A DNA stretch of 64,000 bases. It comes from Enterobacter genomosp. O (GTDB taxonomy: Bacteria; Pseudomonadota; Gammaproteobacteria; Enterobacterales; Enterobacteriaceae). Of the stretch, positions 1 to 8,428 are shown in pieces (the stretch's first letter is position 1; each line of letters opens with the position of its first letter). Location of the stretch: positions 62,001-126,000 of the forward strand of contig NZ_LECZ01000020.1 in NCBI RefSeq assembly GCF_001022965.1. Direction: 5' to 3'. A program made the translations under genes and the position numbers. The notes below the pieces were generated by a model. That model was not told the DNA's origin. It saw nothing but the letters and a program-made list of their open reading frames with translations, and ran no database searches.

Positions 1-96
1 CCGCTTCAATCGAGTGCGGCGGGACTTTTAACCCTGCGACCTGGAAATCACGCTCGCGAGGCTCAGTCTGTTTGTTGAAGGGTTTGTTTCCTGCCA
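1..96 (-). CDS. dnaB: Replicative DNA helicase DnaB, N-terminal fragment
   Basis: This is the first 32 codons of a gene that runs off the left edge of the window. The start codon is the CAT at 94-96. The peptide begins MAGNKPFNKQ and continues with a PRERD and a VAGLKVPPHSIEA stretch, as the disordered N-terminus of the hexameric replication-fork helicase does in E. coli. It is divergent from qorA, as in K-12, with about 68 bp between the two starts. The helicase domain is outside the window, so identity rests on the N-terminal peptide and gene order. Confidence 0.93.
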
Positions 97-164
97 TAGT
101 GAATGGAGTTACCGAGATAAAGAAGTGGGTCGAAAGATTACCATATTTTTCTTACGGAGGGAGC

Positions 165-1148
165 ATGGCAACGCGCATTGAATTCCAGAAACACGGTGGG
201 CCAGACGTACTGAAAGCGGTGGAGTTCACCCCTGCCGCGCCTGGCGAAAATGAAGTTCAGGTTGAAAACAAAGCCATCGGCATTAACTACATCGACACCT
301 ATATTCGCGGCGGCCTCTACCCGCCGCCGTCAATGCCGAGCGGGCTTGGCACCGAGGCGGCCGGTATCGTCATCAAAGTGGGCAGCGCGGTTAAGCATAT
401 TAAAGAAGGCGACCGCGTGGTGTATGCGCAATCTGCGCTGGGCGCTTACAGCTCCGTCCACAACGTCCCGGCGGATAAGGCCGCCCTGCTGCCCAACGCC
501 ATCTCCTTTGAGCAGGCGGCGGCCTCGTTCCTGAAAGGTTTGACCGTTTACTATCTGCTGCGCAAAACCTATGAAATTAAACCCGACGAGCAGTTCCTTT
601 TTCACGCCGCGGCGGGTGGTGTCGGACTCATCGCCTGTCAGTGGGCAAAAGCGCTGGGCGCGAAGCTGATCGGCACCGTGGGCAATGCGCAAAAAGCGCA
701 GCGCGCGCTGCAGGCGGGCGCCTGGCAGGTGATTAACTACCGTGAAGAGAGCATTGTCGAACGGCTGAAAGAGATCACTAACGGCAAAAAAGTCCGCGTC
801 GTGTATGACTCGGTAGGGAAAGACACCTGGGAAGCGTCGCTGGACTGTCTGCAACGTCGCGGGCTGATGGTAAGCTTCGGGAATGCGTCAGGCGCCGTGA
901 CCGGCGTGAATCTCGGGATCCTGAATCAGAAAGGCTCGCTGTACGTGACGCGCCCTTCCCTGCAGGGTTATATCACCAGCCGGGAAGAACTTGAGGAAGC
1001 CAGCAACGAGCTGTTCTCGCTGATCGCCAGCGGAGTCATCAAAGTGGATGTGGCAGACGCGCAGAAATACGCGCTAACCGATGCGCAGCGCGCGCATGAG
1101 GTACTGGAGAGCCGGGCAACGCAGGGGTCGAGCCTGTTGATTCCCTGA
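165..1148 (+). CDS. qorA: NADPH:quinone oxidoreductase QorA (zeta-crystallin-like)
   Basis: A 327-residue cytoplasmic medium-chain dehydrogenase/reductase without the zinc ligands of the alcohol dehydrogenases. Family members reduce quinones with NADPH. The N-terminal GroES-like half is followed by a Rossmann fold whose glycine-rich AAAGGVG motif lies near residue 148. I chose the ATG at 165 because GGAGGGAG lies just upstream and it gives the family length; an in-frame ATG at 72 would add 31 residues that overlap the dnaB start region. It is divergent from dnaB and followed by a strong terminator, so it is probably transcribed alone. Confidence 0.96.
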   Translation: MATRIEFQKHGGPDVLKAVEFTPAAPGENEVQVENKAIGINYIDTYIRGGLYPPPSMPSGLGTEAAGIVIKVGSAVKHIKEGDRVVYAQSALGAYSSVHNVPADKAALLPNAISFEQAAASFLKGLTVYYLLRKTYEIKPDEQFLFHAAAGGVGLIACQWAKALGAKLIGTVGNAQKAQRALQAGAWQVINYREESIVERLKEITNGKKVRVVYDSVGKDTWEASLDCLQRRGLMVSFGNASGAVTGVNLGILNQKGSLYVTRPSLQGYITSREELEEASNELFSLIASGVIKVDVADAQKYALTDAQRAHEVLESRATQGSSLLIP

Positions 1149-1164
1149 GCCCCAAAAAGAAATT

Positions 1165-1195
1165 GGGCTTCCCTGAGGAAGCCCTTTCTTTTTTT
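1165..1195 (+). terminator. Rho-independent terminator after qorA
   Basis: GGGCTTCC and GGAAGCCC form an 8-bp stem around CTGA, followed by a pyrimidine tract ending in seven T residues. It lies 17 bp past the qorA stop. Confidence 0.92.
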
Positions 1196-1332
1196 AGTTC
1201 GGCTGTATGTAGGGTACAGCTCGATGAATTCTTTAACGACAGCCATAGTGACAGATTCGATAAGCAAATCCTATTCTGTTCTAAGTCCTGCCGCCGGAAA
1301 AGTTACAAGTATGTGACGAACCCCTCAATACC

Positions 1333-1575
1333 TTAGTAACGAAAGCGGTTATTGCGCTGATAACTGGGCACTTTTGGCGCTTTTATCGCCCGAATCACCC
1401 ACACCACCGCAATGGCCAGCAGTAACCACGGCAGCAGTTTGATCGTCAGGGCAAATAATCCGCCAATAAACATGACGACCGTCGCCACAACGATAGCCGC
1501 CAGAATGCCGAGCAGCGAAACGCCTGTCGCCAGCAGCATGACAAAAAAGCCGATCACAAAAAGTAGTTCCAGCAT
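1333..1575 (-). CDS. pspG: Phage shock protein G, inner-membrane effector
   Basis: An 80-residue, very hydrophobic protein with two or three membrane segments (starting MLELLFVIGFFVML) and a short basic, Tyr/Arg-rich cytoplasmic tail. PspG is a member of the PspF regulon, which responds to inner-membrane stress. I chose the ATG at 1575 because it gives the family length; the in-frame ATG further upstream would translate through the promoter. A sigma-54-like element lies 40-56 bp upstream. It sits between qorA and dusA as in K-12. Confidence 0.95.
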   Translation of the reverse strand: MLELLFVIGFFVMLLATGVSLLGILAAIVVATVVMFIGGLFALTIKLLPWLLLAIAVVWVIRAIKAPKVPSYQRNNRFRY

Positions 1576-1614
1576 GGTGCTCTCCCACGAGTTCCCGAAT
1601 AATGCAGTAAGCAT

Positions 1615-1631
1615 TACAAGATTCATGCCAA
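1615..1631 (-). promoter_or_regulatory. Putative sigma-54 promoter of pspG
   Basis: Read on the minus strand this is TTGGCATGAATCTTGTA. It keeps the GG of the -24 element and the TTG of the -12 element with standard spacing, but has GT where the consensus is GC. Known PspF/sigma-54 control of pspG supports the call. Confidence 0.7.
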
Positions 1632-1657
1632 AGCTAACATGCTGTTCTTAAAGCAAA

Positions 1658-1683
1658 ACGCCCCGCGAGAACTCGCAGGGCGT
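1658..1683 (-). terminator. Terminator after dusA
   Basis: A GC-rich stem with one mismatch (arms near 1658-1669 and 1674-1683) is followed on the minus strand by TTTTGCTTT. It lies about 30 bp past the dusA stop and just upstream of the pspG promoter. Confidence 0.82.
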
Positions 1684-1711
1684 GGTGAATTTGACGACTT
1701 TTTAGCGTAAC

Positions 1712-2707
<996 letters not shown>

Positions 2708-2789
2708 GGCGAAGTTTTAAGCATCTGGTGGAAAAGGGGCGCTACTATAGCACAAAGAAAAGCCGGAGGCGCAGCGCCTCCGGTGGACT

Positions 2790-4100
2790 TTAGAACGTCA
2801 TGCTCAGCTGAGCCCCTGCGCCCCAGGTTTCGTCTTCACCGTACAGCCCCATCAGGTCGACATGAACGGTGCTAAACGGCGCGAAACCGACACCGCCGGT
2901 AAAGACATTGCTGTCGTTACCCTTCACGTCCGCGCGATAACCCGCACGCACGGCCAGCCAGCTCAGCGGCGTAACCTCGGCACCGACGCCAACGTACTGT
3001 GAGTTATCTTCGCTCTTGAAGCCTTTGGTTTCCGTCAGGTCGCCATCGGCAGTCAGCGTCACCAGATCGTTATGCCAGGCGGCCCCGGCGGTCACCAGCG
3101 GACGGATCTGGTAGGTATCTTTATAGCTCACCACTTCCCCGGTACGCCCGTTGCGTATACGGATATCTTTGGTGTCGATATCACGCGACATCAGGTTTTG
3201 TCCGCTCACGCCAACCGTCCAGTTTTCGCCGAAATCAGCCGCAATACCAGCATCAACGTTAAAGCCCGTATCGTCTGTACGGTAGCGGCTATCGTTCCAC
3301 TTATTACTGTCGTAATCGTAGATTGAGGTGGTGTAGTTATAGACCCAGGTTTTTTGCAGTTTTGGCGTCACGCCCACGGAAACCGGGACACCGCCGAGAT
3401 CGAACTGTCGGGCAACGGCAACGCCGTAGTCGGACACAATTGCCGCCCGGCCAGAAGCCGTTGAGTTGAGGTTTTTGGTGATTTGATCCGTGCCGTTCAG
3501 GGCAGCATCCAGCGCGACACCGGCCGCTACCGCATCGCTTTTTTGAATACCGCGCAGATAATCAATGTCTTGTTGATCGATAGACGAGCTTACCCGACCA
3601 TGGGCGTAGCCTTTCGCCATAAAGGCCACGGAGAGCACGTCGTTAGGGATACTCACGGCAATGCCAGCCCCTGCCGTCGCGCGTGCGGTTTTGCCCTTGA
3701 GATAGTCCAGCTCGTCGGCAAGATCTTTTGCCGCGCCCTGGAACTGGTTAATAGAACCCAGCGGATTGGTGATAATTTCAATCGGCGTAAGATTATCCAC
3801 CACGTCTTTATAGTGGTTAATTTTGTCGTTGATATTATCAATCTCATCCTGAAGATTGTCTTTATCTGTGATCTGCGCGCCGACCGAAGGCAAGATAACC
3901 GTCACATCATCGTCCGGTTTTGCCTTTGCCAGCAGCGCAGGGTTGATTAACGCCCCACTGCCATAGCTGCCAGAGGCAACGCCAGTGCCGCCCATTGCGT
4001 CGCTACGTGATTCTGTCCAGGTATTGGCTGCTCCCGCCTGATTTGCCATAAACAAAGAGACAGCGATACTCACCACCGAAAATTTAAAATTTTTTTTCAC
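2790..4100 (-). CDS. TraF-like outer-membrane beta-barrel protein (conjugal transfer TraF family), orphan
   Basis: About 436 residues. The N-terminus is a typical signal peptide (KKNFKFSVVSIAVSLFMA, cleavage near QAGA/AN). The mature protein starts with a SRSDAMGGTGVASG glycine-rich segment like that of FadL/TraF_2-type proteins. A charged stretch around residues 80-120 (DNLQDEIDNINDKI) looks coiled-coil, and the rest alternates beta strands and ends in SMTF, as outer-membrane barrels do. No other conjugation gene is nearby, so the database name need not reflect function. I prefer the GTG at 4100, which puts the signal peptide at the N-terminus; another GTG at 4148 would add 16 residues. K-12 has no gene here. 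Confidence 0.72.
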   Translation of the reverse strand: MKKNFKFSVVSIAVSLFMANQAGAANTWTESRSDAMGGTGVASGSYGSGALINPALLAKAKPDDDVTVILPSVGAQITDKDNLQDEIDNINDKINHYKDVVDNLTPIEIITNPLGSINQFQGAAKDLADELDYLKGKTARATAGAGIAVSIPNDVLSVAFMAKGYAHGRVSSSIDQQDIDYLRGIQKSDAVAAGVALDAALNGTDQITKNLNSTASGRAAIVSDYGVAVARQFDLGGVPVSVGVTPKLQKTWVYNYTTSIYDYDSNKWNDSRYRTDDTGFNVDAGIAADFGENWTVGVSGQNLMSRDIDTKDIRIRNGRTGEVVSYKDTYQIRPLVTAGAAWHNDLVTLTADGDLTETKGFKSEDNSQYVGVGAEVTPLSWLAVRAGYRADVKGNDSNVFTGGVGFAPFSTVHVDLMGLYGEDETWGAGAQLSMTF

Positions 4101-4272
4101 AGGATGCCCGTTATAGTCTGTTATGAAATAACCCCTGTCTGTTATCACCCAAACAGGAACGAACTATTGCTGTGAATAAGTAGTAAAAGACCCGCTATTT
4201 CTTTCCCTAAGTAAAACTCCCTTACGGCCTGTTATATTTTGTGACGGCCCTCAATATTTATAGAAGAGGAAA

Positions 4273-4761
4273 TTATTTTTTCCCAGGTTTTCCATCGTGC
4301 GGTCCAAAAAACTGTGGAGGATGGTCGACCCAGCGATCTTCCCGCGTGGCGGCATACACGGGGTTGAGCGGGTAGTAGATACGGTTGTGCTTCTTATTGG
4401 CCTCGCCAACGACCAGTAGCCGAACCTCTTCATCCGTGTTGTTGATAAAGGTGTGACAGATACCGGTTCCGGCGGGGAACCCCACGCTGTCGCCCGGTTC
4501 AAGCTTCCACAAATAGCCATTAATCCAGGCCTCCGGGTAACCTTCAAGCACGTAGATAAACTCTTCTTCGTCGCTTTCCGCATGGGGATAAGACGTCCTG
4601 CGTCCCGGCGGCAAACGCTCATGATGGATGCCAATGCGCCCGAGCCCGAGCTTGCGGGCCAGCGGCGCGCCGATAGAAAACAGCTCGTCGCTGTCTGGAT
4701 AGGTCGAATCATCCGCGCCTTCAACGTCGCGCCAGTGCCGAATACAGTCAGGTCGTTTCAT
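4273..4761 (-). CDS. Cupin-domain protein of unknown function
   Basis: A 162-residue single-domain cupin. Motif 1 is visible as PPGRRTSYPHAESDEEEFIYVLEG, with one His and Glu residues suited to metal binding. Motif 2 follows as PGDSVGFPAGTGICHTF. It resembles small COG3837-type cupins. No substrate can be inferred. It is divergent from zur with 115 bp between starts, and lies downstream of the TraF-like gene in the minus-strand direction of reading. It is absent at this place in K-12. Confidence 0.75.
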   Translation of the reverse strand: MKRPDCIRHWRDVEGADDSTYPDSDELFSIGAPLARKLGLGRIGIHHERLPPGRRTSYPHAESDEEEFIYVLEGYPEAWINGYLWKLEPGDSVGFPAGTGICHTFINNTDEEVRLLVVGEANKKHNRIYYPLNPVYAATREDRWVDHPPQFFGPHDGKPGKK

Positions 4762-4876
4762 TGTTTATTTCCCGGTTTGCGATGGGTCAGGTATAGCACA
4801 GACTGGCGGATCTCGGTGTTTTTACCAGAACATGATAAAGTGAGGGTTTTCCGTCCTATAACATCCGGGGTGCTAC

Positions 4877-5389
4877 ATGGATAAGTCCACAAAAGAGCTG
4901 TTAGCGCAGGCCGAAAAGCTGTGCGCGCAACGCAATGTGCGCCTGACTCCGCAGCGCCTTGAAGTGTTACGTCTGATGAGCCTGCAGCAGGGTGCCATCA
5001 GCGCCTACGACCTGCTCGACCTGCTCCGGGAAAGCGAGCCGCAGGCGAAACCGCCGACGGTTTATCGCGCGCTGGATTTCCTGCTGGAGCAAGGATTCGT
5101 GCATAAGGTGGAGTCCACAAACAGCTATGTGCTGTGCCATCTTTTCGATCAGCCAACGCATACATCGGCGATGTTTATCTGTGACCGCTGTGGGGTGGTG
5201 AAAGAAGAAGGTGCGGAAGGCGTGGAAGACATTATGCATTCGCTGGCCGCTAAAATGGGCTTTGCCCTGCGTCATAACGTGATTGAAGCGCACGGGCTGT
5301 GCTCGGCGTGCGTGGAAGTGGAAGCCTGTCGTCACCAGGACGCGTGTCAGCACGACCACTCTATTCTCGTGAAGAAAAAGCCGCGTTAG
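4877..5389 (+). CDS. zur: Zinc uptake regulator Zur (Fur family)
   Basis: A 170-residue zinc-responsive repressor. The winged-helix domain (RLTPQRLEVL, then PPTVYRALDFLLEQG) is followed by the metal-binding and dimerisation domain. The CDRC and CSAC pairs near residues 103-106 and 142-145 match the structural zinc site, and the C-terminal CRHQDACQHDH segment is rich in Cys and His. In E. coli Zur represses znuABC and zinc-free ribosomal protein paralogues. It is a single gene, divergent from the cupin. Confidence 0.97.
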   Translation: MDKSTKELLAQAEKLCAQRNVRLTPQRLEVLRLMSLQQGAISAYDLLDLLRESEPQAKPPTVYRALDFLLEQGFVHKVESTNSYVLCHLFDQPTHTSAMFICDRCGVVKEEGAEGVEDIMHSLAAKMGFALRHNVIEAHGLCSACVEVEACRHQDACQHDHSILVKKKPR

Positions 5390-5401
5390 CAACAAAAGCA
5401 A

Positions 5402-5420
5402 AGGCGGCTCAGGGCCGCCT
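5402..5420 (-). terminator. Bidirectional terminator between zur and yjbJ
   Basis: AGGCGGC and GCCGCCT form a 7-bp stem. The T-rich side is on the minus strand (CCTTTGCTTTTG), so it mainly suits yjbJ; zur may share the hairpin. Confidence 0.7.
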
Positions 5421-5457
5421 CAGTGTGTACTTCCTTGTACTTTCGGGTATAGCCCGG

Positions 5458-5667
5458 TTACCAGCGGTAGTCGTTGCGTTTTTCCCAGTCGCCCACTTCT
5501 TTTTCCGCCTGGTCTTTTGCGTAGCCGTAACGCTCCTGGATTTTACCGACAAGCTGATCGCGTTTACCTTCAATGACGGTCATATCGTCATCAGTCAGCT
5601 TACCCCACTGTTCTTTCGCTTTACCTTTGAACTGCTTCCAGTTGCCGCCGATTTCGTCTTTATTCAT
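5458..5667 (-). CDS. yjbJ: CsbD-family stress protein YjbJ
   Basis: A 69-residue, highly charged, soluble protein (MNKDEIGGNWKQFKGKAKEQ) of the CsbD family. E. coli YjbJ is abundant in stationary phase and under osmotic stress, but its biochemical role is unknown. Two adjacent ATG codons (5670 and 5667) are possible; the second has better spacing from AGAGGA and matches E. coli. A perfect inverted repeat lies 30-45 bp upstream. Confidence 0.95.
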   Translation of the reverse strand: MNKDEIGGNWKQFKGKAKEQWGKLTDDDMTVIEGKRDQLVGKIQERYGYAKDQAEKEVGDWEKRNDYRW

Positions 5668-5696
5668 CATCGTGTCCTCTTAGTTAAGCGTCGGGT

Positions 5697-5712
5697 CGTA
5701 ACGTCCGTTACG
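5697..5712. promoter_or_regulatory. Perfect inverted repeat upstream of yjbJ
   Basis: CGTAACG-TC-CGTTACG is a 16-bp inverted repeat with 7-bp arms, located 30 bp upstream of the yjbJ start. It could be a dimeric repressor site or part of the promoter. I do not recognise the protein that would bind it. Confidence 0.4.
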
Positions 5713-5785
5713 TTCTTTTCTGCTGGACGTGATAATTATTGTAGTTAAGGATTCGGCTGTTGGTTTCATATTCGGAATCTTTAAC

Positions 5786-5805
5786 CGTCACGATATATCG
5801 TGACG
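5786..5805. repeat. 20-bp perfect palindrome across the dinF stop codon
   Basis: Positions 5786-5805 read the same on both strands, centred on GATATATC, and contain the last codons and stop of dinF. There is no T tract on either side, so it is not a standard terminator. Confidence 0.6.
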
Positions 5806-7125
5806 CGAGGGGAACCAGGTATTGTTCCGCCAGTGGCGCCGCCAGATAAAAGCCAGCGATAGCCCTCGCAGCGAGAGGAAAACGGCGAGGGCCAGCCATA
5901 AACCGTGGTTACCAAACCACGGGAGCGTCAGCAGCGTCAGGCCAAATCCTGCCGCCGCGACAGCCATGCTGTTACGCATTTCGGCTCCGCGCGTAGCACC
6001 AATAAACATGCCGTCCAGGAGATAACACCAGACGCCGACCACCGGTAAAATCACCTGCCAGATAAGGTAATGGCTCGCCAGCTCGCGCAGTGAAGAAAGA
6101 GAGGTGAGTAACGCCACGATCTGCTCGCCTAAACAGGCGTAAACCAGACCAAACGCCAGCGCGACCAGTCCCGACTGACGGCAGGCTGCCCGCCAGACAT
6201 CCTGGAGCTGCCCGCTTTCGCGCGCGCCGTACGCCTGCCCCGAATGCGCTTCAACCGCATAGGCAAAGCCGTCCAGCGCGTAGGCGGTAAAGGTCAGAAG
6301 CGTCATTAATACCGCGTTGACCGCGACGATTTCTGGCCCCAGCCGGGCCCCGAAAACCGTCAGCGCGCCGAAGCAGAGTTGAAGAAGCAGCGAGCGGAGC
6401 ATGATGTCACGGTTGAGCGCCAGCAGCTTACGGATATTCCCGCGCCATGCGGTTTTGAGCAGCGCAAGGGAGATCCCGCGCATCGCCAGGACGCGCCAGA
6501 CCATCCACAGACCAATAATAAAGGTTCCGTATTCTGCAATCGCGGTTGCCAGTGCCGCACCCTGCACGTTCATATGCAGCCCCATCACCAGCCAGACGTC
6601 CAACACGATGTTGAGAAGGTTACCCACCACCAGCAGAATCACCGGCGCACGGGCATACTGTACGCCCAGCAGCCACCCCAGCAGAACCAGATTAGCCAGC
6701 GAGGCGGGCGCGCTGAGCCAGCGGATTTCAAGGAAACGTTGGGCCTGCTCCAGCACCGCCTCGCTGCCGCCAACGATATGAAGCGCAAGGTCAATCAGGG
6801 GAGCGCGCAGTAAAACGATTAACGCCCCCGCACCAAGCGCAAGTATCAGCGGCTGCACCAGCGCGCGAGCCAGACGCAGCGGATCTTTTGCGCCATAGGC
6901 CTGTGCGGTCAGTCCGGTGGTGCTCATGCGCAAAAAGAGCAGCAGCATAAAGAGGAAGCTGGTTGCCGTCGCGCCAATCGCCACGCCGCCAAGATAAACA
7001 GGCGAATCAAGATGACCAATAACGGCAGTATCGACCAGACCCAGCAAGGGCACGGTGATATTGGAGAAAATCATTGGCAGAGCAAGACGCCACAATGCCT
7101 TATCGGATGCCGTCAGCAGTGACAT
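5788..7125 (-). CDS. dinF: MATE-family efflux protein DinF
   Basis: A 445-residue inner-membrane protein with about twelve membrane segments and the two-lobed architecture of MATE sodium- or proton-driven drug exporters. It begins MSLLTASDKALWRLALPMIF and differs little from E. coli DinF except at the C-terminus, which ends in a polar SRHDIS tail a few residues longer. It starts 63 bp after the lexA stop with no terminator between, so it is part of the SOS-regulated lexA-dinF unit. Confidence 0.96.
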   Translation of the reverse strand: MSLLTASDKALWRLALPMIFSNITVPLLGLVDTAVIGHLDSPVYLGGVAIGATATSFLFMLLLFLRMSTTGLTAQAYGAKDPLRLARALVQPLILALGAGALIVLLRAPLIDLALHIVGGSEAVLEQAQRFLEIRWLSAPASLANLVLLGWLLGVQYARAPVILLVVGNLLNIVLDVWLVMGLHMNVQGAALATAIAEYGTFIIGLWMVWRVLAMRGISLALLKTAWRGNIRKLLALNRDIMLRSLLLQLCFGALTVFGARLGPEIVAVNAVLMTLLTFTAYALDGFAYAVEAHSGQAYGARESGQLQDVWRAACRQSGLVALAFGLVYACLGEQIVALLTSLSSLRELASHYLIWQVILPVVGVWCYLLDGMFIGATRGAEMRNSMAVAAAGFGLTLLTLPWFGNHGLWLALAVFLSLRGLSLAFIWRRHWRNNTWFPSRHDIS

Positions 7126-7188
7126 GAAAAATACCGGGAGCAGAAAATGAATCAGGCTACAGCGGAGCCGTAGCCTGTCAGGAAGAGA

Positions 7189-7797
7189 TTAAAGCCATTC
7201 ACCGTTGCGAATAACCCCAACCGCCAGTCCTTCGATAGAGAAGTTATGTTCACGGAGATCCACCACAATCGGGGAGAACTCGTTGTTTTCAGGCAACAGC
7301 TGGACGGTGTTACCCTGCTTTTTGAGGCGCTTGACGGTGACTTCGTCATCGATGCGTGCAACCACGACCTGGCCGTTGCGCACATCCTGCGTTTTGTGAA
7401 CCGCAAGCAGATCGCCGTCAAGAATACCGATGTCTTTCATCGACATACCGCTTACGCGCAGCAGGAAATCAGCGCTCGGTTTGAACATGGCTGGATCGAC
7501 CTGATAGTGGCCTTCAATATGCTGCTGTGCCAGTAAAGGCTCACCAGCAGCAACGCGCCCCACCAGCGGAATGCCCGTCTCTTCTTCCACCAGAAGGCGG
7601 ATACCACGTGACGCGCCCGAAACAATCTCAATTACGCCCTTACGTGCCAGCGCTTTCAGGTGTTCTTCGGCAGCATTCGGAGAACGGAAGCCCAGACGCT
7701 GCGCGATTTCCGCACGCGTGGGTGGCATACCCGTCTGGCCGATATGATCCCGGATGAGATCAAACACCTCTTGCTGCCTGGTCGTTAACGCTTTCAT
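7189..7797 (-). CDS. lexA: SOS repressor LexA
   Basis: A 202-residue repressor. The N-terminal winged-helix domain ([13 protein letters not shown]) is followed by the cleavage site Ala84-Gly85 and the serine-lysine dyad at Ser119 and Lys156, which I counted directly in the sequence. RecA filaments trigger self-cleavage and release the SOS genes. Two LexA boxes lie immediately upstream of the start, giving autoregulation. The gene leads the lexA-dinF operon. Confidence 0.99.
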   Translation of the reverse strand: MKALTTRQQEVFDLIRDHIGQTGMPPTRAEIAQRLGFRSPNAAEEHLKALARKGVIEIVSGASRGIRLLVEEETGIPLVGRVAAGEPLLAQQHIEGHYQVDPAMFKPSADFLLRVSGMSMKDIGILDGDLLAVHKTQDVRNGQVVVARIDDEVTVKRLKKQGNTVQLLPENNEFSPIVVDLREHNFSIEGLAVGVIRNGEWL

Positions 7798-7805
7798 TCC
7801 GCCCC

Positions 7806-7821
7806 CTGGGTGTATATACAG
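7806..7821. promoter_or_regulatory. LexA box 1 (SOS operator)
   Basis: CTGGGTGTATATACAG fits the CTG-N10-CAG SOS operator and lies 9 bp upstream of the lexA start codon. Confidence 0.95.
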
Positions 7822-7826
7822 TTATG

Positions 7827-7842
7827 CTGTGAGTATATACAG
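7827..7842. promoter_or_regulatory. LexA box 2 (SOS operator)
   Basis: CTGTGAGTATATACAG is a second CTG-N10-CAG operator, 5 bp from the first. The tandem arrangement matches the autoregulated lexA promoter of E. coli. Confidence 0.95.
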
Positions 7843-7905
7843 TCAAAGGCGATTTTGGAACCAAAAACTGCACAAAAAACCAGGGACTTAATTATTCCTC
7901 GAGGC

Positions 7906-8274
7906 TCATCGGAAATGTGACCAAAGCAGCGTGACCCAGGTGATAACGGCAGTGATAATCGCCAGCAGCACGGCAGCAGAGCCCATGTCTTTTGCCCGGC
8001 CAGAGAGTTCGTGGAAATCAGAGCCGATACGGTCAACAACAGCCTCAATAGCGCTATTAAGAATTTCCACTATCATCACGAGAAGCACGGAGCCGATCAG
8101 AAGAACACGTGTTATTGCATCAACATCAAGGAAACAGGCGATAATCACCGCGATGATAGCGGCGACGCCCTCCTGGCGAAAAGCGGCTTCATTGATCCAT
8201 GCGGCGCGGAAACCTTTCCAGGAATAGCCGGCGGCTTTGATGATTCGGGTTAACCCAGTGGTATTATTGGCCAT
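7906..8274 (-). CDS. dgkA: Diacylglycerol kinase DgkA
   Basis: A 122-residue inner-membrane trimeric kinase with three membrane helices. It phosphorylates diacylglycerol released during synthesis of membrane-derived oligosaccharides, returning it to phospholipid synthesis. The catalytic signature EILNSAIEAVVDR (Glu70, Asn73, Glu77) is intact. It lies between lexA and the divergent plsB, as in K-12. Confidence 0.98.
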   Translation of the reverse strand: MANNTTGLTRIIKAAGYSWKGFRAAWINEAAFRQEGVAAIIAVIIACFLDVDAITRVLLIGSVLLVMIVEILNSAIEAVVDRIGSDFHELSGRAKDMGSAAVLLAIITAVITWVTLLWSHFR

Positions 8275-8313
8275 TAAAAGAACCTTTTATTGGAAATAGC
8301 GTCAGTAACTATA

Positions 8314-8336
8314 GCTGTAGCGCGTTTCGCTACAGC
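8314..8336. repeat. Inverted repeat in the dgkA-plsB divergent region
   Basis: GCTGTAGCG and CGCTACAGC form a perfect 9-bp stem with a 5-nt loop. It lies 40 bp from dgkA and 93 bp from plsB and has no T tract on either strand, so it is a hairpin or operator rather than a terminator. Confidence 0.5.
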
Positions 8337-8428
8337 CTGAAGTATGACGGGTAACAACAGAAATTTTGCGCGCTTTCTGTTATCCTTGCGGCGCAATTGC
8401 ATTATTAACCAGAGGCTTTACATCGTTT

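Noticed and set aside
968..1267. Possible small minus-strand gene after qorA
   Set aside because: It reads through the qorA terminator and into qorA antisense. Only the first ~25 codons are outside known features and they match nothing I know.
2790..4148. TraF-like gene as evidence of an integrated conjugative element
   Set aside because: No other transfer gene, integrase, attachment repeat or composition shift occurs nearby; both flanks are core genes in normal order.
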